Assembly (NCBI GenBank): GCA_963930775.1
Contig: OZ005695.1
Coordinates: 7,440,001-7,504,000, forward strand
Origin: Cliona cf. orientalis
Taxonomy: Eukaryota; Porifera; Demospongiae; Clionaida; Clionaidae
Length of the DNA: 64,000 nt
Direction: 5' to 3'
Each line of letters begins with the position of its first letter. The stretch's first letter is position 1. A program made the position numbers and the translations under genes. The notes under the pieces are model-generated. The model was given only the letters and a program-made list of their open reading frames with translations, searched no databases and was not told the DNA's origin. This document shows positions 23,036-33,147 of this stretch, piece after piece.

Positions 23036-26000
23036 GCTGCCACAACTAAAACTAATCCAGCCAGCGCTGGTACAAATCAGTCTAAACCTCCAAACTCGGG
23101 GCGAAGCTCCAAGTTTTGCGACTTTTGCCGCAAGCCAGGACACTGGAAGCGTGACTGCCGTCAACGTATTAAGTCTGAAAGCACTGGCGGTGGCTCACAT
23201 GCTAGTAAATCCACTAATCCCACTAATAAAGCTAGTACTAAGACAGTACAAACCTCATCTCCTCCCGATACTGAAACAGAGTCCGAGATACAGGATCCTA
23301 TGTCCTTACTCTATTCGTCATCTGACGAGAGTGATAGCATTCGTGCAGTCCGAGTCCAGGATGAGGGTAGTCGCCCCCACTACGCTGAAGTCCTCGTACA
23401 GGGTGTACTCTCTCAAGGCATTATTGATAGCGGCGCCGATATTACCATTATGGGTGCTAGCCTATTTCAGAAAGTTGCTGCTGCTAACAGGATAAAGAAA
23501 AGAGATTTCCACAAACCGGACAAGGTACCGCACACCTATGACCAGAGAACATTTATTCTCCACGGATACCTCAATTTGGACGTAGCCTTTGGAGATAAGA
23601 CGATTGGAACCCGTGTCTATGTCAAGATGGACGCACATGATGAGCTACTACTTTCAGAAGGAGTGTGTAGACAACTGGGGATCATTTCATACCATCCAGA
23701 TGTCAAAGTCAGGAGTGGTCCACAGCACAAGGTGAATAATGAAGAGCAACCAGCCACTGTTCCTACTATAAGAGTGCACCTCCTACAATCAGTGCGAGTC
23801 CCAGCAGGACGCAGTGCAGTCGTACCTGTACAGCTTAAAGGAGGAAATCTGAATCGCCAGCCAATGCTGATGGAGTGTGACCCAGCTATCGAGGAGTCGA
23901 TAGGTCTACGACTAGAAGATGCACTCCTACAACCCTCAGAAGATGGTATTGCTCACCTGAGATTATCTAACTCCTCTGGGTTCACAAGTGTCCTTAGCGA
24001 AGGCACTCTTGTCGGAGAGGCGGTTGAAGCAGCCGTCATTCCTCCTTCACAAAAGGGAGAAAATTCTGAACCGATGTATCCTGTCTCAGATGTCAAGAAG
24101 ATCTCTACCATGTCAGAGAGCGAGAGGAAGAGAGAAGTTTTAAAGTTATTAGAAGAGCCTGACCTCCCAGAGCCTGAGAAGAAGCTCCTTTGTGACTTCC
24201 TGGTGGAAAACCACCTTGCATTTAGCCTCGAGAAAGGAGAACGTGGTGAGACAGACTTGATCCACATGGAGATTGACACAGGTGATGCTACTCCGAAGAA
24301 GCAATCAGTGAGGAGAATGCCGTACGCAGCTCGAAGTGAAATCGCACGACAGCTGAAGGAGATGCAGGAGAACGGTGTCATCCAAGCTTCCAAGTCCCCT
24401 TGGTCGAGTCCAGTAGTCCTCGTCCAAAAGAAAGATGGCTCCCTCAGATTCTGCATAGATTACCGTGAGTTGAATTCGGTCACTAAAGCCGATACTTTCC
24501 CATTACCAAGAATTGACGACCTGTTAGACCAGTTAGGAAAAGCCAAGTACTTCTCGACGCTTGATCTTGCGTCAGGCTTTTGGCAAATCCGGATGCACCC
24601 TCAGTCTCAGGAGAAGACAGCATTTTCGACTCCGCAAGGGCTCTATGAATTTCGAGTCATGCCCTTTGGCCTAACTAATGCCCCCAGTGTGTTTCAAAGG
24701 TTGATCCAACAAGTACTCATGGGTCTGAATCCTGACTCCGGGCCGAGCTTTGTTGCCGCTTATATCGACGACATCCTGGTCTTCTCCGACACCCTCAAAG
24801 ATCATCTGAACCACTTACGCTTGGTCCTGGAACGTCTCAGAGAAGTCAACCTAAAGCTCAAACCCACCAAGTGTAGCTTCGCACGAAAGGAAGTTGAGTA
24901 TCTAGGTCACGTGCTCACTCCAGACGGTCTTAAGCCGAATCCTGCCCTGGTCAGTGCTGTGCGAGAGTTTCCTGTTCCTACATGCCTCAAGGAGTTAAGG
25001 AGATTTCTCGGACTCGCGTCGTACTACCGACGATTCATTCCAAAGTTTGCGAGCGTAGCACAACCTTTGCATCACTTGACTCGCAAGGATGTCCCCTTCG
25101 TGTGGACGGAAGCTGCTGCCGCTGCCTTCGAGGAGCTTAAGGAGAAATTGACTACATCTCCAGTCCTCGCTTACCCCTCTTTCGATCAAGATTTCATTCT
25201 CGAGACCGACGCTTCTATCAGTGGTCTTGGTGCAGTCTTAGCACAGGTCCAGTCAGACGGTAAAGCACATCCAATCGCTTACGCGAGCCGATCACTGTCC
25301 CCTCCCGAAAAGAACTACAGTGTGACAGAGTTGGAAACCCTTGCAGTAGTGTGGGCGATGTCACATTTCCACTACTATTTGTACGGACACAATGTCAAGG
25401 TTTATACTGACCACACAGCAGTCCGAGCAGTGCTGGATGCACCAAACCCTACAGGCAAACATGCCCGATGGTGGACGAGAGTTTACGGGAAGGGAGTGAA
25501 CAATGTTCAGATTGTCTACCGAGCCGGCAAGGACAACAAGAGTGCTGACGCCTTGTCGAGAGCCCCTCAGAGTTACACGCCATCTCCAGATGATTCGGAA
25601 GAGATTGTGCAAGTCTCAGCAGTGTCTGTCAAGGAAGTTGACGAGTTCAGTGAATTGCCGAAAGAACCTGACTGTAATCTTCTGAGCTTTCCTAATTCAT
25701 TTGCCAAGGAACAGCGAAAGGATAAGATGCTGAACGAAATCTTCAAGTACAAGAAAGATGGTACACTTCCGAGCGATCGCAAGAGAGCTCATACCATTGC
25801 AACTCAGGACAATCAGTTCGTAGTTGAGAGCGGAATACTGTACTATTTGGATCCAGAACAGCAGGGCCGAAAACGAGCTGTTGCCCCTCAGCACCTTCGA
25901 GAGAAAGTAATGAGAGAGACTCATGGAGGTCCCTTCTCTGGCCATTTCTCTGGCCAAAGACTCTACAAGGTCTTATCTCGAGTGTGGTGGTGGAAGGGAA

Positions 26001-27262
26001 TGTATTCTGATGCAATGAATCATGCCAAGAATTGCCCTGAATGTGCATTTGCGACTGGTGGAGCCAGACCTGGACATCCACCCCTCAATCCAATCCCCGT
26101 ACAGCGACCATTCCAGATCATCGGTACAGATGTGATGGACTTGCCAAGAACCGAGCAAGGTAACAAGCATGTGCTCGTGTTTCAAGATTTTCTCACTAAA
26201 TGGCCCCTAGTATTCCCTATGCCTGATCAGAAGACCGAGAGGATTGTGCAGATTCTCGTTGACGAAGTGGTGCCGTTCTTCGGGGTGCCTGAAGCTTTGC
26301 TTTCTGACAGAGGTACTAACTTTTTATCTCACCTGATGAAGGATGTGTGTAATCTCTTGGGAATAGAGAAGCTGAACACCACAGCCTATCACCCTCAATG
26401 TGATGGACTTACCGAGCGTTTTAATAGAACGCTGAAGACGATGTTAAGGAAGCACGCTGCCAGATACGGACCTCAGTGGGACAAATACCTACCACGCCTA
26501 CTATGGGCATACCGCAACACCCCACACGAGTCCACGAAAGAGAAACCCTCGTTCCTCTTGTTTGGAGTTGATCTACAATCTCCTACTGAAGCTGCCTTCC
26601 TCCCACCTTCGAAACTCGAGCCTACTACTACTGAAGGATATCGAGAAGAACTAATGCGATCACTCGCCTGTGCTCGTACTCTAGCAGCTGAGAATATCCG
26701 TGTTGCCCAAACAAAGTACAAGAAGTACTACGACAAGCACGCAAAGGTGATTTCATATTCAATTGGTGAATGGATTCTAATAAGATTCCCTCAGGACGAG
26801 ACTGGGAAGAGCCGCAAGCTCTCCAGACCCTGGCATGGGCCATATCGGATTACTGCGCTTACTCAGACAGACGTCACAGCAGTGAAAGTGTACTACCCTA
26901 AGGAAGGTACTATTCAGGTTCATATGAATAGAGTCGTCAAGTGCCCCCCAGGATTTCCGCCTGGCTACTTTTGGTATGGCAACAAGAGACGTGGCCCCGG
27001 TCGTCCTCCTAAATGGATCGACAAACTAGTGAAGAAGTCCACTACTCCAGAAGAAGTCAGTGACGACTCTGATGACGAGCAGTTGTCTGACGCAGATGAA
27101 GAGAATTCGGATGCTAATCCACAAGTTGAATCTGAACCAGAAAACGAATCGAATGAACTTGAGTCATCTCCTACCATTCAGACTCCACCCCCTACTCGTA
27201 CTCGTACCAGGACGGTGAAACCGCCCGATAGACTCATGGAGATACGCTCGGGGTCGAGCTAA
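23036..27262 (+). CDS. Pol polyprotein: zinc knuckle, PR, RT, RNase H, IN
   Basis: Open from before 23036 to the stop at 27260-27262; the first ATG is at 23300, giving 1320 residues. Before that ATG is a CCHC knuckle (CDFCRKPGHWKRDC, about 23117-23158) that belongs to gag. Counting from 23300, the protease active site DSGA is at about 43. RT carries WSSPVVLVQKKDGSLRFCID and YIDD at 488-491. RNase H follows at about 630-740 with ETDAS. Integrase has an HHCC zinc finger (H875 to C912 and C915) and catalytic D944, D1003 and E1039 (DD35E). After the core are a GPY/F-like module (RPWHGPYRITAL) and a GRPPKW basic motif. There is no chromodomain and no envelope gene. The domain order is Ty3/gypsy. 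Confidence 0.93.
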   Translation, partial: AATTKTNPASAGTNQSKPPNSGRSSKFCDFCRKPGHWKRDCRQRIKSESTGGGSHASKSTNPTNKASTKTVQTSSPPDTETESEIQDPMSLLYSSSDESDSIRAVRVQDEGSRPHYAEVLVQGVLSQGIIDSGADITIMGASLFQKVAAANRIKKRDFHKPDKVPHTYDQRTFILHGYLNLDVAFGDKTIGTRVYVKMDAHDELLLSEGVCRQLGIISYHPDVKVRSGPQHKVNNEEQPATVPTIRVHLLQSVRVPAGRSAVVPVQLKGGNLNRQPMLMECDPAIEESIGLRLEDALLQPSEDGIAHLRLSNSSGFTSVLSEGTLVGEAVEAAVIPPSQKGENSEPMYPVSDVKKISTMSESERKREVLKLLEEPDLPEPEKKLLCDFLVENHLAFSLEKGERGETDLIHMEIDTGDATPKKQSVRRMPYAARSEIARQLKEMQENGVIQASKSPWSSPVVLVQKKDGSLRFCIDYRELNSVTKADTFPLPRIDDLLDQLGKAKYFSTLDLASGFWQIRMHPQSQEKTAFSTPQGLYEFRVMPFGLTNAPSVFQRLIQQVLMGLNPDSGPSFVAAYIDDILVFSDTLKDHLNHLRLVLERLREVNLKLKPTKCSFARKEVEYLGHVLTPDGLKPNPALVSAVREFPVPTCLKELRRFLGLASYYRRFIPKFASVAQPLHHLTRKDVPFVWTEAAAAAFEELKEKLTTSPVLAYPSFDQDFILETDASISGLGAVLAQVQSDGKAHPIAYASRSLSPPEKNYSVTELETLAVVWAMSHFHYYLYGHNVKVYTDHTAVRAVLDAPNPTGKHARWWTRVYGKGVNNVQIVYRAGKDNKSADALSRAPQSYTPSPDDSEEIVQVSAVSVKEVDEFSELPKEPDCNLLSFPNSFAKEQRKDKMLNEIFKYKKDGTLPSDRKRAHTIATQDNQFVVESGILYYLDPEQQGRKRAVAPQHLREKVMRETHGGPFSGHFSGQRLYKVLSRVWWWKGMYSDAMNHAKNCPECAFATGGARPGHPPLNPIPVQRPFQIIGTDVMDLPRTEQGNKHVLVFQDFLTKWPLVFPMPDQKTERIVQILVDEVVPFFGVPEALLSDRGTNFLSHLMKDVCNLLGIEKLNTTAYHPQCDGLTERFNRTLKTMLRKHAARYGPQWDKYLPRLLWAYRNTPHESTKEKPSFLLFGVDLQSPTEAAFLPPSKLEPTTTEGYREELMRSLACARTLAAENIRVAQTKYKKYYDKHAKVISYSIGEWILIRFPQDETGKSRKLSRPWHGPYRITALTQTDVTAVKVYYPKEGTIQVHMNRVVKCPPGFPPGYFWYGNKRRGPGRPPKWIDKLVKKSTTPEEVSDDSDDEQLSDADEENSDANPQVESEPENESNELESSPTIQTPPPTRTRTRTVKPPDRLMEIRSGSS

Positions 27263-27268
27263 GTCAGT

Positions 27269-27278
27269 GCGGGGGGTG
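27269..27278 (+). other. Polypurine tract
   Basis: GCGGGGGGTG directly precedes the 3' LTR, the usual place for plus-strand priming. Confidence 0.7.
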
Positions 27279-27423
27279 TGTAAGAGAGTTGAACTTTGAA
27301 CTAATTAACTTGAACTTAATAATGTGTAATAATTATGCCATTGATTCTATATGTTATGTAATGTGTGTAATGCGCATGTGCAGAATAATAATAAGTCAAA
27401 ATCTAAGAAAGGGCCACGTTACA
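27279..27423 (+). repeat. 3' LTR
   Basis: 145 bp, identical to the 5' LTR, followed by the CATA target duplication. Confidence 0.95.
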
Positions 27424-27611
27424 CATACATAATAATATAATCAATTCTAGCTATATAATAATCATAATATTATTGTGCAATAATGATACTCTGTGATGCA
27501 TGTACAGACAATATTGATGAGTCGGCATCAAAATTTGACATTGTGAAAAAAAATAAAAAAAACAATGATCAACAAATTTAAACAGGTACACTACTAATCA
27601 TTATTATCATG

Positions 27612-27761
27612 TCAGTTGTACAGAATATCTCCAGCAAAGATGACCAATATGATCAGTAGAAGCAGGCAGACTATCAAGCCAATGTCATAGATTTTGCTGA
27701 TTCTATAGTAGGCACTGATGTTGAGAAGTCACTGCCTTGATCGTTCAAGCTTGTTCGGTCT
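27612..27761 (-). pseudogene. 3' exon of a transmembrane protein, copy 2
   Basis: Homologous to 39252-39410 but with a stop in frame: NKLERSRQ is followed by TGA where the intact copy has an Arg codon. Three codons near the C-terminus are also missing. The helix IGLIVCLLLLIILVIFAG is still recognisable. It lies 65 bp beyond the last exon of the first GPCR copy, tail to tail. Confidence 0.7.
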
Positions 27762-27926
27762 CTATAATAGAAAAATTTAACAAGGAATGCATATCATAAT
27801 AATAGCTACTATCTTCTAAACTGATTAAATACAGTGTGCTACTCATGAACTTTTTCGTTCCCTTCTGATCACAAATGACATTAATTTTGTGCTAGACGCA
27901 CGCTGTAGAGAAGTTTGAGCATGTGC
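27762..27926. other. Spacer at a duplication boundary
   Basis: Similarity to the other two copies of the tail ends near 27830. No gene is seen. Confidence 0.35.
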
Positions 27927-28256
27927 CAGTGGCGTACCCGCTCAGAGTGCTGGAGCACCCCCATCAGCTCTGGCACAACAGCCAATTCAGTAGCTCAGTG
28001 ATAAATATTGTTACTGATAATCGATGACTGGAAGCTACTACCAATAATAAACTTACTGGCCTCTAAAATTCGCTCCCAAAACCGCAGTTTCTCGCCGCCA
28101 TTTGGCCTAAAACAGCCTTCTTTGTCAGCCAGCTACCTTCAAGAACGCGTTTAATTAGGGGTGTGGTCAACATTTTGGGGGCGTGGCTAAAATTTTTGCA
28201 TGCACGTGCGTAAATGTCTTAGCACCCCCCTCCCTCAAATTCTGGGAACGTCACTG
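27927..28256. mobile_element. MITE with CAGTGGCGT ends
   Basis: CAGTGGCGTACCC faces GGGAACGTCACTG. The interior contains AGCACCCCC near both ends and no gene. Confidence 0.6.
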
Positions 28257-28571
28257 TGCGCAGTAGACTCCAGAAGCTTGAGCACACACATAAGGTACTA
28301 GGTGGGCGTGTCTGATGTAGGCATGCCCGACATACTTGCACGATTTGTAGCTTCCCTTGGTCCTGCCTAGGGTTAAGAACGAGACAGAAGGTATTTTTTC
28401 GCTATCTTACACCATTTTATCCCATTTATTGACCCTACTTTCACTTAAATGTTGAGATTTGCTGATTTTTATGCTGATAGACGACAAGATAAACCGATTG
28501 CTTTATCCCTTGCTGCACATGTGTACACGGAGGGTAAATAAATAGGCCTATCACTCTCTGTGACAAGCAAA
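28257..28571. other. Non-coding stretch
   Basis: No supported exon. About 28555-28571 resembles 4133-4150, the 3' flank of the unrecognised gene copies. Confidence 0.35.
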
Positions 28572-28573
28572 TA

Positions 28574-29036
28574 TGGACGGGTTGCCTTAATGTGATTCAT
28601 GACATGAAAGTTCAAGCCACATGAACATGCGGCCATGATTAGGAAAATCAATACCGTCAAGGCTTGTTGCTATGGCAATGAATGTTTTTTAAGATAATGC
28701 TATTGACCCATGTAATCATCATACCAACTTTGAGACTTGTCTGATCTATTGCTGATTTTATAAAAATCCTAGAAGTGAGCAATTTTCCCATATGTTTGTA
28801 TGGCAGTAGGGCAAAATGTGCCCTACCGCAATACAAACATATGGGAAAATTGCTCACTTCTAAGATTTTTATGAAATCAGCAATAGACCAGACAAATCTC
28901 AAACTTCAGTGTGATGATTACATGGGTCGATAGCATTATCTAAAAAAAAATCATTGCCATAACAACATGTCTTGAGGGTACTGATTTTTCTAATTTATGA
29001 CCTTGCCATGCTAATCATATTAAGGCAACCCGTCTA
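28574..29036. mobile_element. Fold-back MITE inserted in the unrecognised gene copy B
   Basis: The ends GGACGGGTTGCC and GGCAACCCGTCTATA are inverted. Nearly the whole element is a palindrome, with arms of about 140 bp meeting near 28815 (CAATTTTCCCATATGTTTGT against ACAAACATATGGGAAAATTG). Copy A (4140-4160) has the uninterrupted sequence CAAATACATGTACC, so this is an insertion into copy B. Flanking TA/ATA suggests a short TA-type duplication. Confidence 0.85.
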
Positions 29037-29513
29037 TATGTACCTTGAAATATGATAGAGCTGTGTCTGTGGTGCTGCATTTGACTTGGCAATGAACTCG
29101 ACCCTTTCCTCTTCTGCTGGACCTGCAGTCCTAGTCATGTGACCTGCCGCTGATCTCTTTGACATCATCATCTTCCACCATCGAGCCAGCAGTGCATCAG
29201 CAGATACAGAGTAGTCACACCGAACAATGTGCAGCTCTTCTGTACTAAGTTGTTGTTCAAGATCTACACTAGACTTCTCTTCAAAAGAGTACTTAATAAT
29301 ACAGTCAGTGAGCCCTCCACGATCACATGACACGGCCAGATCATGTTTGAATCTTTTTGCTTGGGGAGATGACCCAGAGGATGTGGTGGCAGAGAGTGAG
29401 CTCGACTCAGATGGTATTAATAGAGTATTTTTTTTATCCGACTTGTCAACACTGAGTCTAGTTTCAGGAGCATGAGGAGGCCATGTATCGAGATATTCCA
29501 CGTCTTTCTCCAT
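29034..29513 (-). CDS. Unrecognised Ser-rich protein, copy B
   Basis: Minus-strand frame with a probable start at 29513 (MEKDVEYLDTWPPHAPE), giving about 159 residues; the frame is open further upstream to 29774, but that part overlaps repeat sequence. Features are a Ser-rich stretch (IPSESSSLSATTSSGSS), a basic patch (QAKRFKHD) and a C-terminal block with LLARWWKMMMSKRSA and AEEERVEFIAKSNAAPQ. The stop codon falls at the junction with the fold-back element, so the natural C-terminus (in copy A continuing YLLVTGSDLI) has been replaced. No known family is recognised, and no neighbour suggests a function. It may itself derive from a mobile element or be a 3' gene fragment. Confidence 0.5.
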   Translation of the reverse strand: MEKDVEYLDTWPPHAPETRLSVDKSDKKNTLLIPSESSSLSATTSSGSSPQAKRFKHDLAVSCDRGGLTDCIIKYSFEEKSSVDLEQQLSTEELHIVRCDYSVSADALLARWWKMMMSKRSAAGHMTRTAGPAEEERVEFIAKSNAAPQTQLYHISRYI

Positions 29514-29596
29514 GTAAAGCACACCTATCGCTCGAGCCCCACCCACACACCCGCCCATGTAGCTCCCTCCACAAAGATCTCGGGATATGCAATAAT

Positions 29597-29984
29597 TACC
29601 CCGCGCGCATGCGCAAGGGGTAAAGCAATCGGTTTGTATGTCTGTTGTTGTTGTAGTTGTCGTCGGCACGAAAATCGCCAGATCTCGAGTTCTAGGCGTC
29701 TGTGCGTGTTGTAAGCACAACCAATCGATAGATATCGGTGAAAAACTGGTTTGTACGCGCTTCGAATTGCTCAAAAAGGCTTACTAGTGCTACAAATCGT
29801 GCATTTTCTGTTCTGCATGCCTGTGGTTTGTCGACCACACCCACTCTTTTAGTATGCTGATGCAACTGCGCATGCTCAAGCTCAGTGTTGAAAAGGGTCG
29901 TCAAGTCATAAAACAGCTTTGCCCAAGTTGCAATATTGCAGAGTATCGCAGAGCGCGCGGGGTATGTGCTCTACAGAGCTCTAG
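29597..29984. mobile_element. MITE of the ACCCCGCGCGC...GAGCTCTAG family
   Basis: Starts ACCCCGCGCGCATGCGC and ends GCGCGGGGTATGTGCTCTAC followed by AGAGCTCTAG. TT flanks both ends. The host sequence on either side (ATGCAATAATT and TTCTCAAAATGTG) is contiguous in exon 1 of the first GPCR copy, so the element splits that exon. Related copies are at 45845-46553, 56568-56813, 61892-62147 and 63026-63845. Confidence 0.8.
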
Positions 29985-31375
29985 TTCTCAAAATGTGCTT
30001 CTGATAGCTGTCCGTCAAGGTATATTATAACAAATTAACAACATAAATAGCTAGTGATTTATGCAGCAGCATGCATGCATACATATAAATACACATGAAG
30101 AACATTATTATTAGCTACCGGTAATATTATCCGGCCACTTGGGCTACCAGCCAAGACACCGCATGTGCATGCAGGGAATACAAATTCTGAAGTTCAAAAG
30201 ATTGAAGACAAGCAAGACATGAAAGAGATCTAGAGTCTAGAAAGGGGGGATAAAAAGGGAGAGAGATATAAGAAGGAAGGATGCCTAGGAGGGGGAGTGC
30301 ATGTACACATAGAGTTTATTTTGAATCAATCATGCCTCAGTGATATCTAAGATGATCAAATCCGGGTCACTGAAGAGGGGAGATAATAAATTATCTATAT
30401 ATGCTTGTAAGCTTCCACGGGCCCGTGGATCATTGTGCTTCCCTTATAGCTAATATCCTATTTGTGAATTATTTTTTTTTTCTGCTATTAAGTTTAATTT
30501 TGCATGGTATCTTACACAACATTGTTGGCTGTTGAATAATTCTCAAAAAATCAAAAGTAAACAGGTATCAGTAGGCTAAGCTACCTCTTTCCCAAAGTTA
30601 TACAATGTACAATGCATAGCTAAATTGAGCTACATTCGCTCAAGGAACATGCATGCTGTTACTGTATGCAAATTGTCATGAGCAATAAGATAGAGAGGTA
30701 TAGACAACATCAGTTTGAAAGCTGCAATAGTGAGCAAAAATTAATGACATTGAATCATGATGTTATAATAATACTCAGAGCTCAGCTCATTACTATAAAT
30801 AATAATATTATTAATGAATGCACCTACATACAACATTGGTACTAATATAGCTAGCTATAAAGATCATGAGGACCCATGGAGTGTGAATTGTTATACACAT
30901 GCATAATAATTAATATGCCAATGATACGCAAAGTAACAAGTTTCAGGATGATTGTAACCTCAGATAGCTATATTACATAATTATAATAATTGTATGTAAG
31001 TTCAATACCTTTTCCCCTCTCTAATGCACAGGAACTGCAATGGACCTCAACGGATGTCTTAATCAAGTTGATGATGTTTGGGGTATCATGTGGCCCAATA
31101 CTATGCTCAATCATCTCAGTGTCCAGCCATGTCCAAATCGTAATGGTCATAATGTGACAGGTAACATTAATATGATAGGAGTATTTCTACCATTGTGATG
31201 CTGCATATATGTGACAAAAATTAATTTCAGGAGAAGCCACTCGTTACTGTGATGCTGATGGTAGTTGGAGTGAGCCATCCGTGTTGAACTGTGTCTCCAC
31301 TGTGTTTCTTGATATTGAACTACTTGTGAGTGCTGTATACAAGGGACTGCATGAGAATCGTTTTTAATATAATAG

Positions 31376-31640
31376 ATAGACACTGTTCTAGGAGGTTTCT
31401 ACATGATTTACAAGACCAAAGGGCTCTATGTAGAATCCCGAGCGAAGCGAGGGTTCTTCTGAGCCCTGAGGTCTTCTAAATCACATAGAAACTGACTAAA
31501 CAGTGTCTAACAACTTTAGATCCTAGCAACGATGCCCATAGGCTTGCAATTGACAAACTGCCGCCTGGGAAACAGACACCTGCTCCTGACCAATCACTGC
31601 AGATACTAACAGTATTTGTTACAACTAGGATCTAAAATAT
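31376..31640. mobile_element. Fold-back element in intron 3 of the second GPCR copy
   Basis: AGACACTGTTCTAGGAGGTTT faces AAACTGACTAAACAGTGTCT around a loop containing CCCGAGCGAAGCGAGGG. The right part (31510-31640) matches the intron-6 element of the first copy in opposite orientation. Confidence 0.75.
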
Positions 31641-33147
31641 TATGCTTCAGATTCGAATGAATTATAGCGGTTGCCTCTACATCATAATAATATTATTATA
31701 ATAATATTATGACATTGTAATAATACCGTATATAGCGGGAAACTTTCGAGGGAGAAGAATTTCGTGATTTTTTAGCCATCTACGAAAGTTTTCTCCACAA
31801 AATTTACTATTAAATTTAGTACGTACGTATATATTACTGCATATTATATCCATGACAAATTCATTATAGTTTTTGCAATTACGGTACATAGGCTCAGAGT
31901 ATTCTCAATACATCAGAACTTGAGATACGGATCTCTCTGAATGACATGATCATACAACAACTAACGCAAGTTACTGAGCCTCAGATTCGTTCACTCCTAC
32001 CAAATGATCTTCAAATCTCAACCAGAGTCCTCTCGACCATAATCAGCGTACTGGAGGAAAACGACAACACAACTAATGACTCAGAGGTGATTGCATGAAT
32101 AGTATTAAGATAGTGATTGGAAGGCATAAATTTTGAATGCGCAGGATGTAGTTGATATTTTCAACAATCTACTGGATGAGAGCAATAGGGAAGGATGGAG
32201 AGTATTACAGACTGTAAGTTAGTCGTGCAAATCGCTCCTAACTATTGCAATCTTCCTGAAATTAGCCACGTGCATGAATAGAGTAACTAACATTAATTTT
32301 GTATACTAGAATGAACTTGTTAATGGAAGTGAGAAACTACTGAGCAATGCTGAGAGATATGCTAAGGTGGTGGCTACCTCAGCAAGCATGCGCACCTCTG
32401 GAGATCAGAGCAACCAGACGAGGAGAACCCTCTCCCGAACTAATATTGGTAATGCTGTGTACGTACTTGCATGATTCTAAAGCTGAAGACCTAGCTAGTA
32501 TAAGATAATAATAATATTATTGGCAACAATACAGTGCATTGCCGTACGTAGTAATGCATTATAATATCTTCTTTACAGTTATTTCAGTTGAGCAGATAAA
32601 TATTAATAGGACGTCATCATCTGACTTGCACTTTCCAATAAACACTGATTTAGTCAACTATACTGCTAGCACAGATTTCTCATCAGAAATAACCATACCA
32701 ATGTCATTTGTGGACGAGACGATTCGCAGCATTATTAATAGTATGTTAATAATAATATTATGAATAATTATCACGATCACACTTTAAGTTACTATTCTGT
32801 TATATTATTCAGTGACAGATTCTGATTCTGAAGTTGTATCTGTCTCCTTCATTCTGTTTCGGTTCCTACCAATGGGGGATTTCATTCCAGTAAACTCAAC
32901 CACTCCCAAAGAAAATAAATGCATCAATCAAAGACAACCGATACAGACTCGCTCCGCCTCGGACATCATTTCAGCACAGATTGGATTATTGAGTACCACT
33001 GGGAATGTCTCGTATGCTTCAAATCGATAATTTCCCAGGAATCGAAAACCTAATCAAGATGAACTTCACATTTCCCAGTATTGACAATAATTCTTCATAT
33101 TCATGCACATTTTGGAATTTTTCTGATCCGTAAGTTACACATCAGTA

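Larger units (their letters stand above)
21535..27423 (+). mobile_element. Ty3/gypsy-type LTR retrotransposon (5.9 kb)
   Basis: Identical 145-bp direct repeats bound the element (TGTAAGAGAG...GTTACA). CATA flanks both ends (21531-21534 and 27424-27427), a 4-bp target duplication. A primer-binding site follows the 5' LTR and a G-rich polypurine tract precedes the 3' LTR. The gene order is gag, protease, reverse transcriptase, RNase H, integrase, which is the Ty3/gypsy arrangement. Identical LTRs imply a very recent insertion. The internal region is visibly richer in G+C than the flanks. It lies in the last intron of the first GPCR copy in sense orientation. Confidence 0.95.
13911..27546 (+). 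pseudogene. Adhesion GPCR, first copy (frameshift in TM2)
   Basis: Twenty exons can be placed: 13911-14427, 15639-15764, 15838-15932, 16352-16537, 16598-16666, 16752-16884, 17355-17507, 17579-17891, 17986-18124, 18287-18393, 18462-18550, 18742-18895, 19197-19281, 19340-19406, 19511-19614, 19802-19928, 20481-20522, 20621-20699, 20975-21060 and 27508-27546. Exon 1 starts with a signal peptide (MNSLFFFIILSMISFG). Exons 2-3 give a hormone-receptor (HRM) domain with VWGIMWPNTM and RYCDADGSW. Exons 8-9 hold the GPS motif with conserved CTFWNF and the HLTSFAVL cleavage site. Exons 10-18 form the seven-helix domain, including CEGIMLY and LLPLLGLTW. Exon 11 is 23 bp shorter than its paralogue (89 versus 112 bp), which shifts the frame and gives a stop after VCIWN. 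The last intron contains an LTR retrotransposon. Cell-surface receptor family; ligand unknown. Confidence 0.85.

Noticed and set aside
23953..24456. Minus-strand frames across gag-pol
   Set aside because: Antisense shadows of a strongly supported pol frame.
29513..29774. N-terminal extension of the copy B protein up to 29774
   Set aside because: The extension lies in repeat sequence and the deletion-junction region, and is not conserved in copy A.
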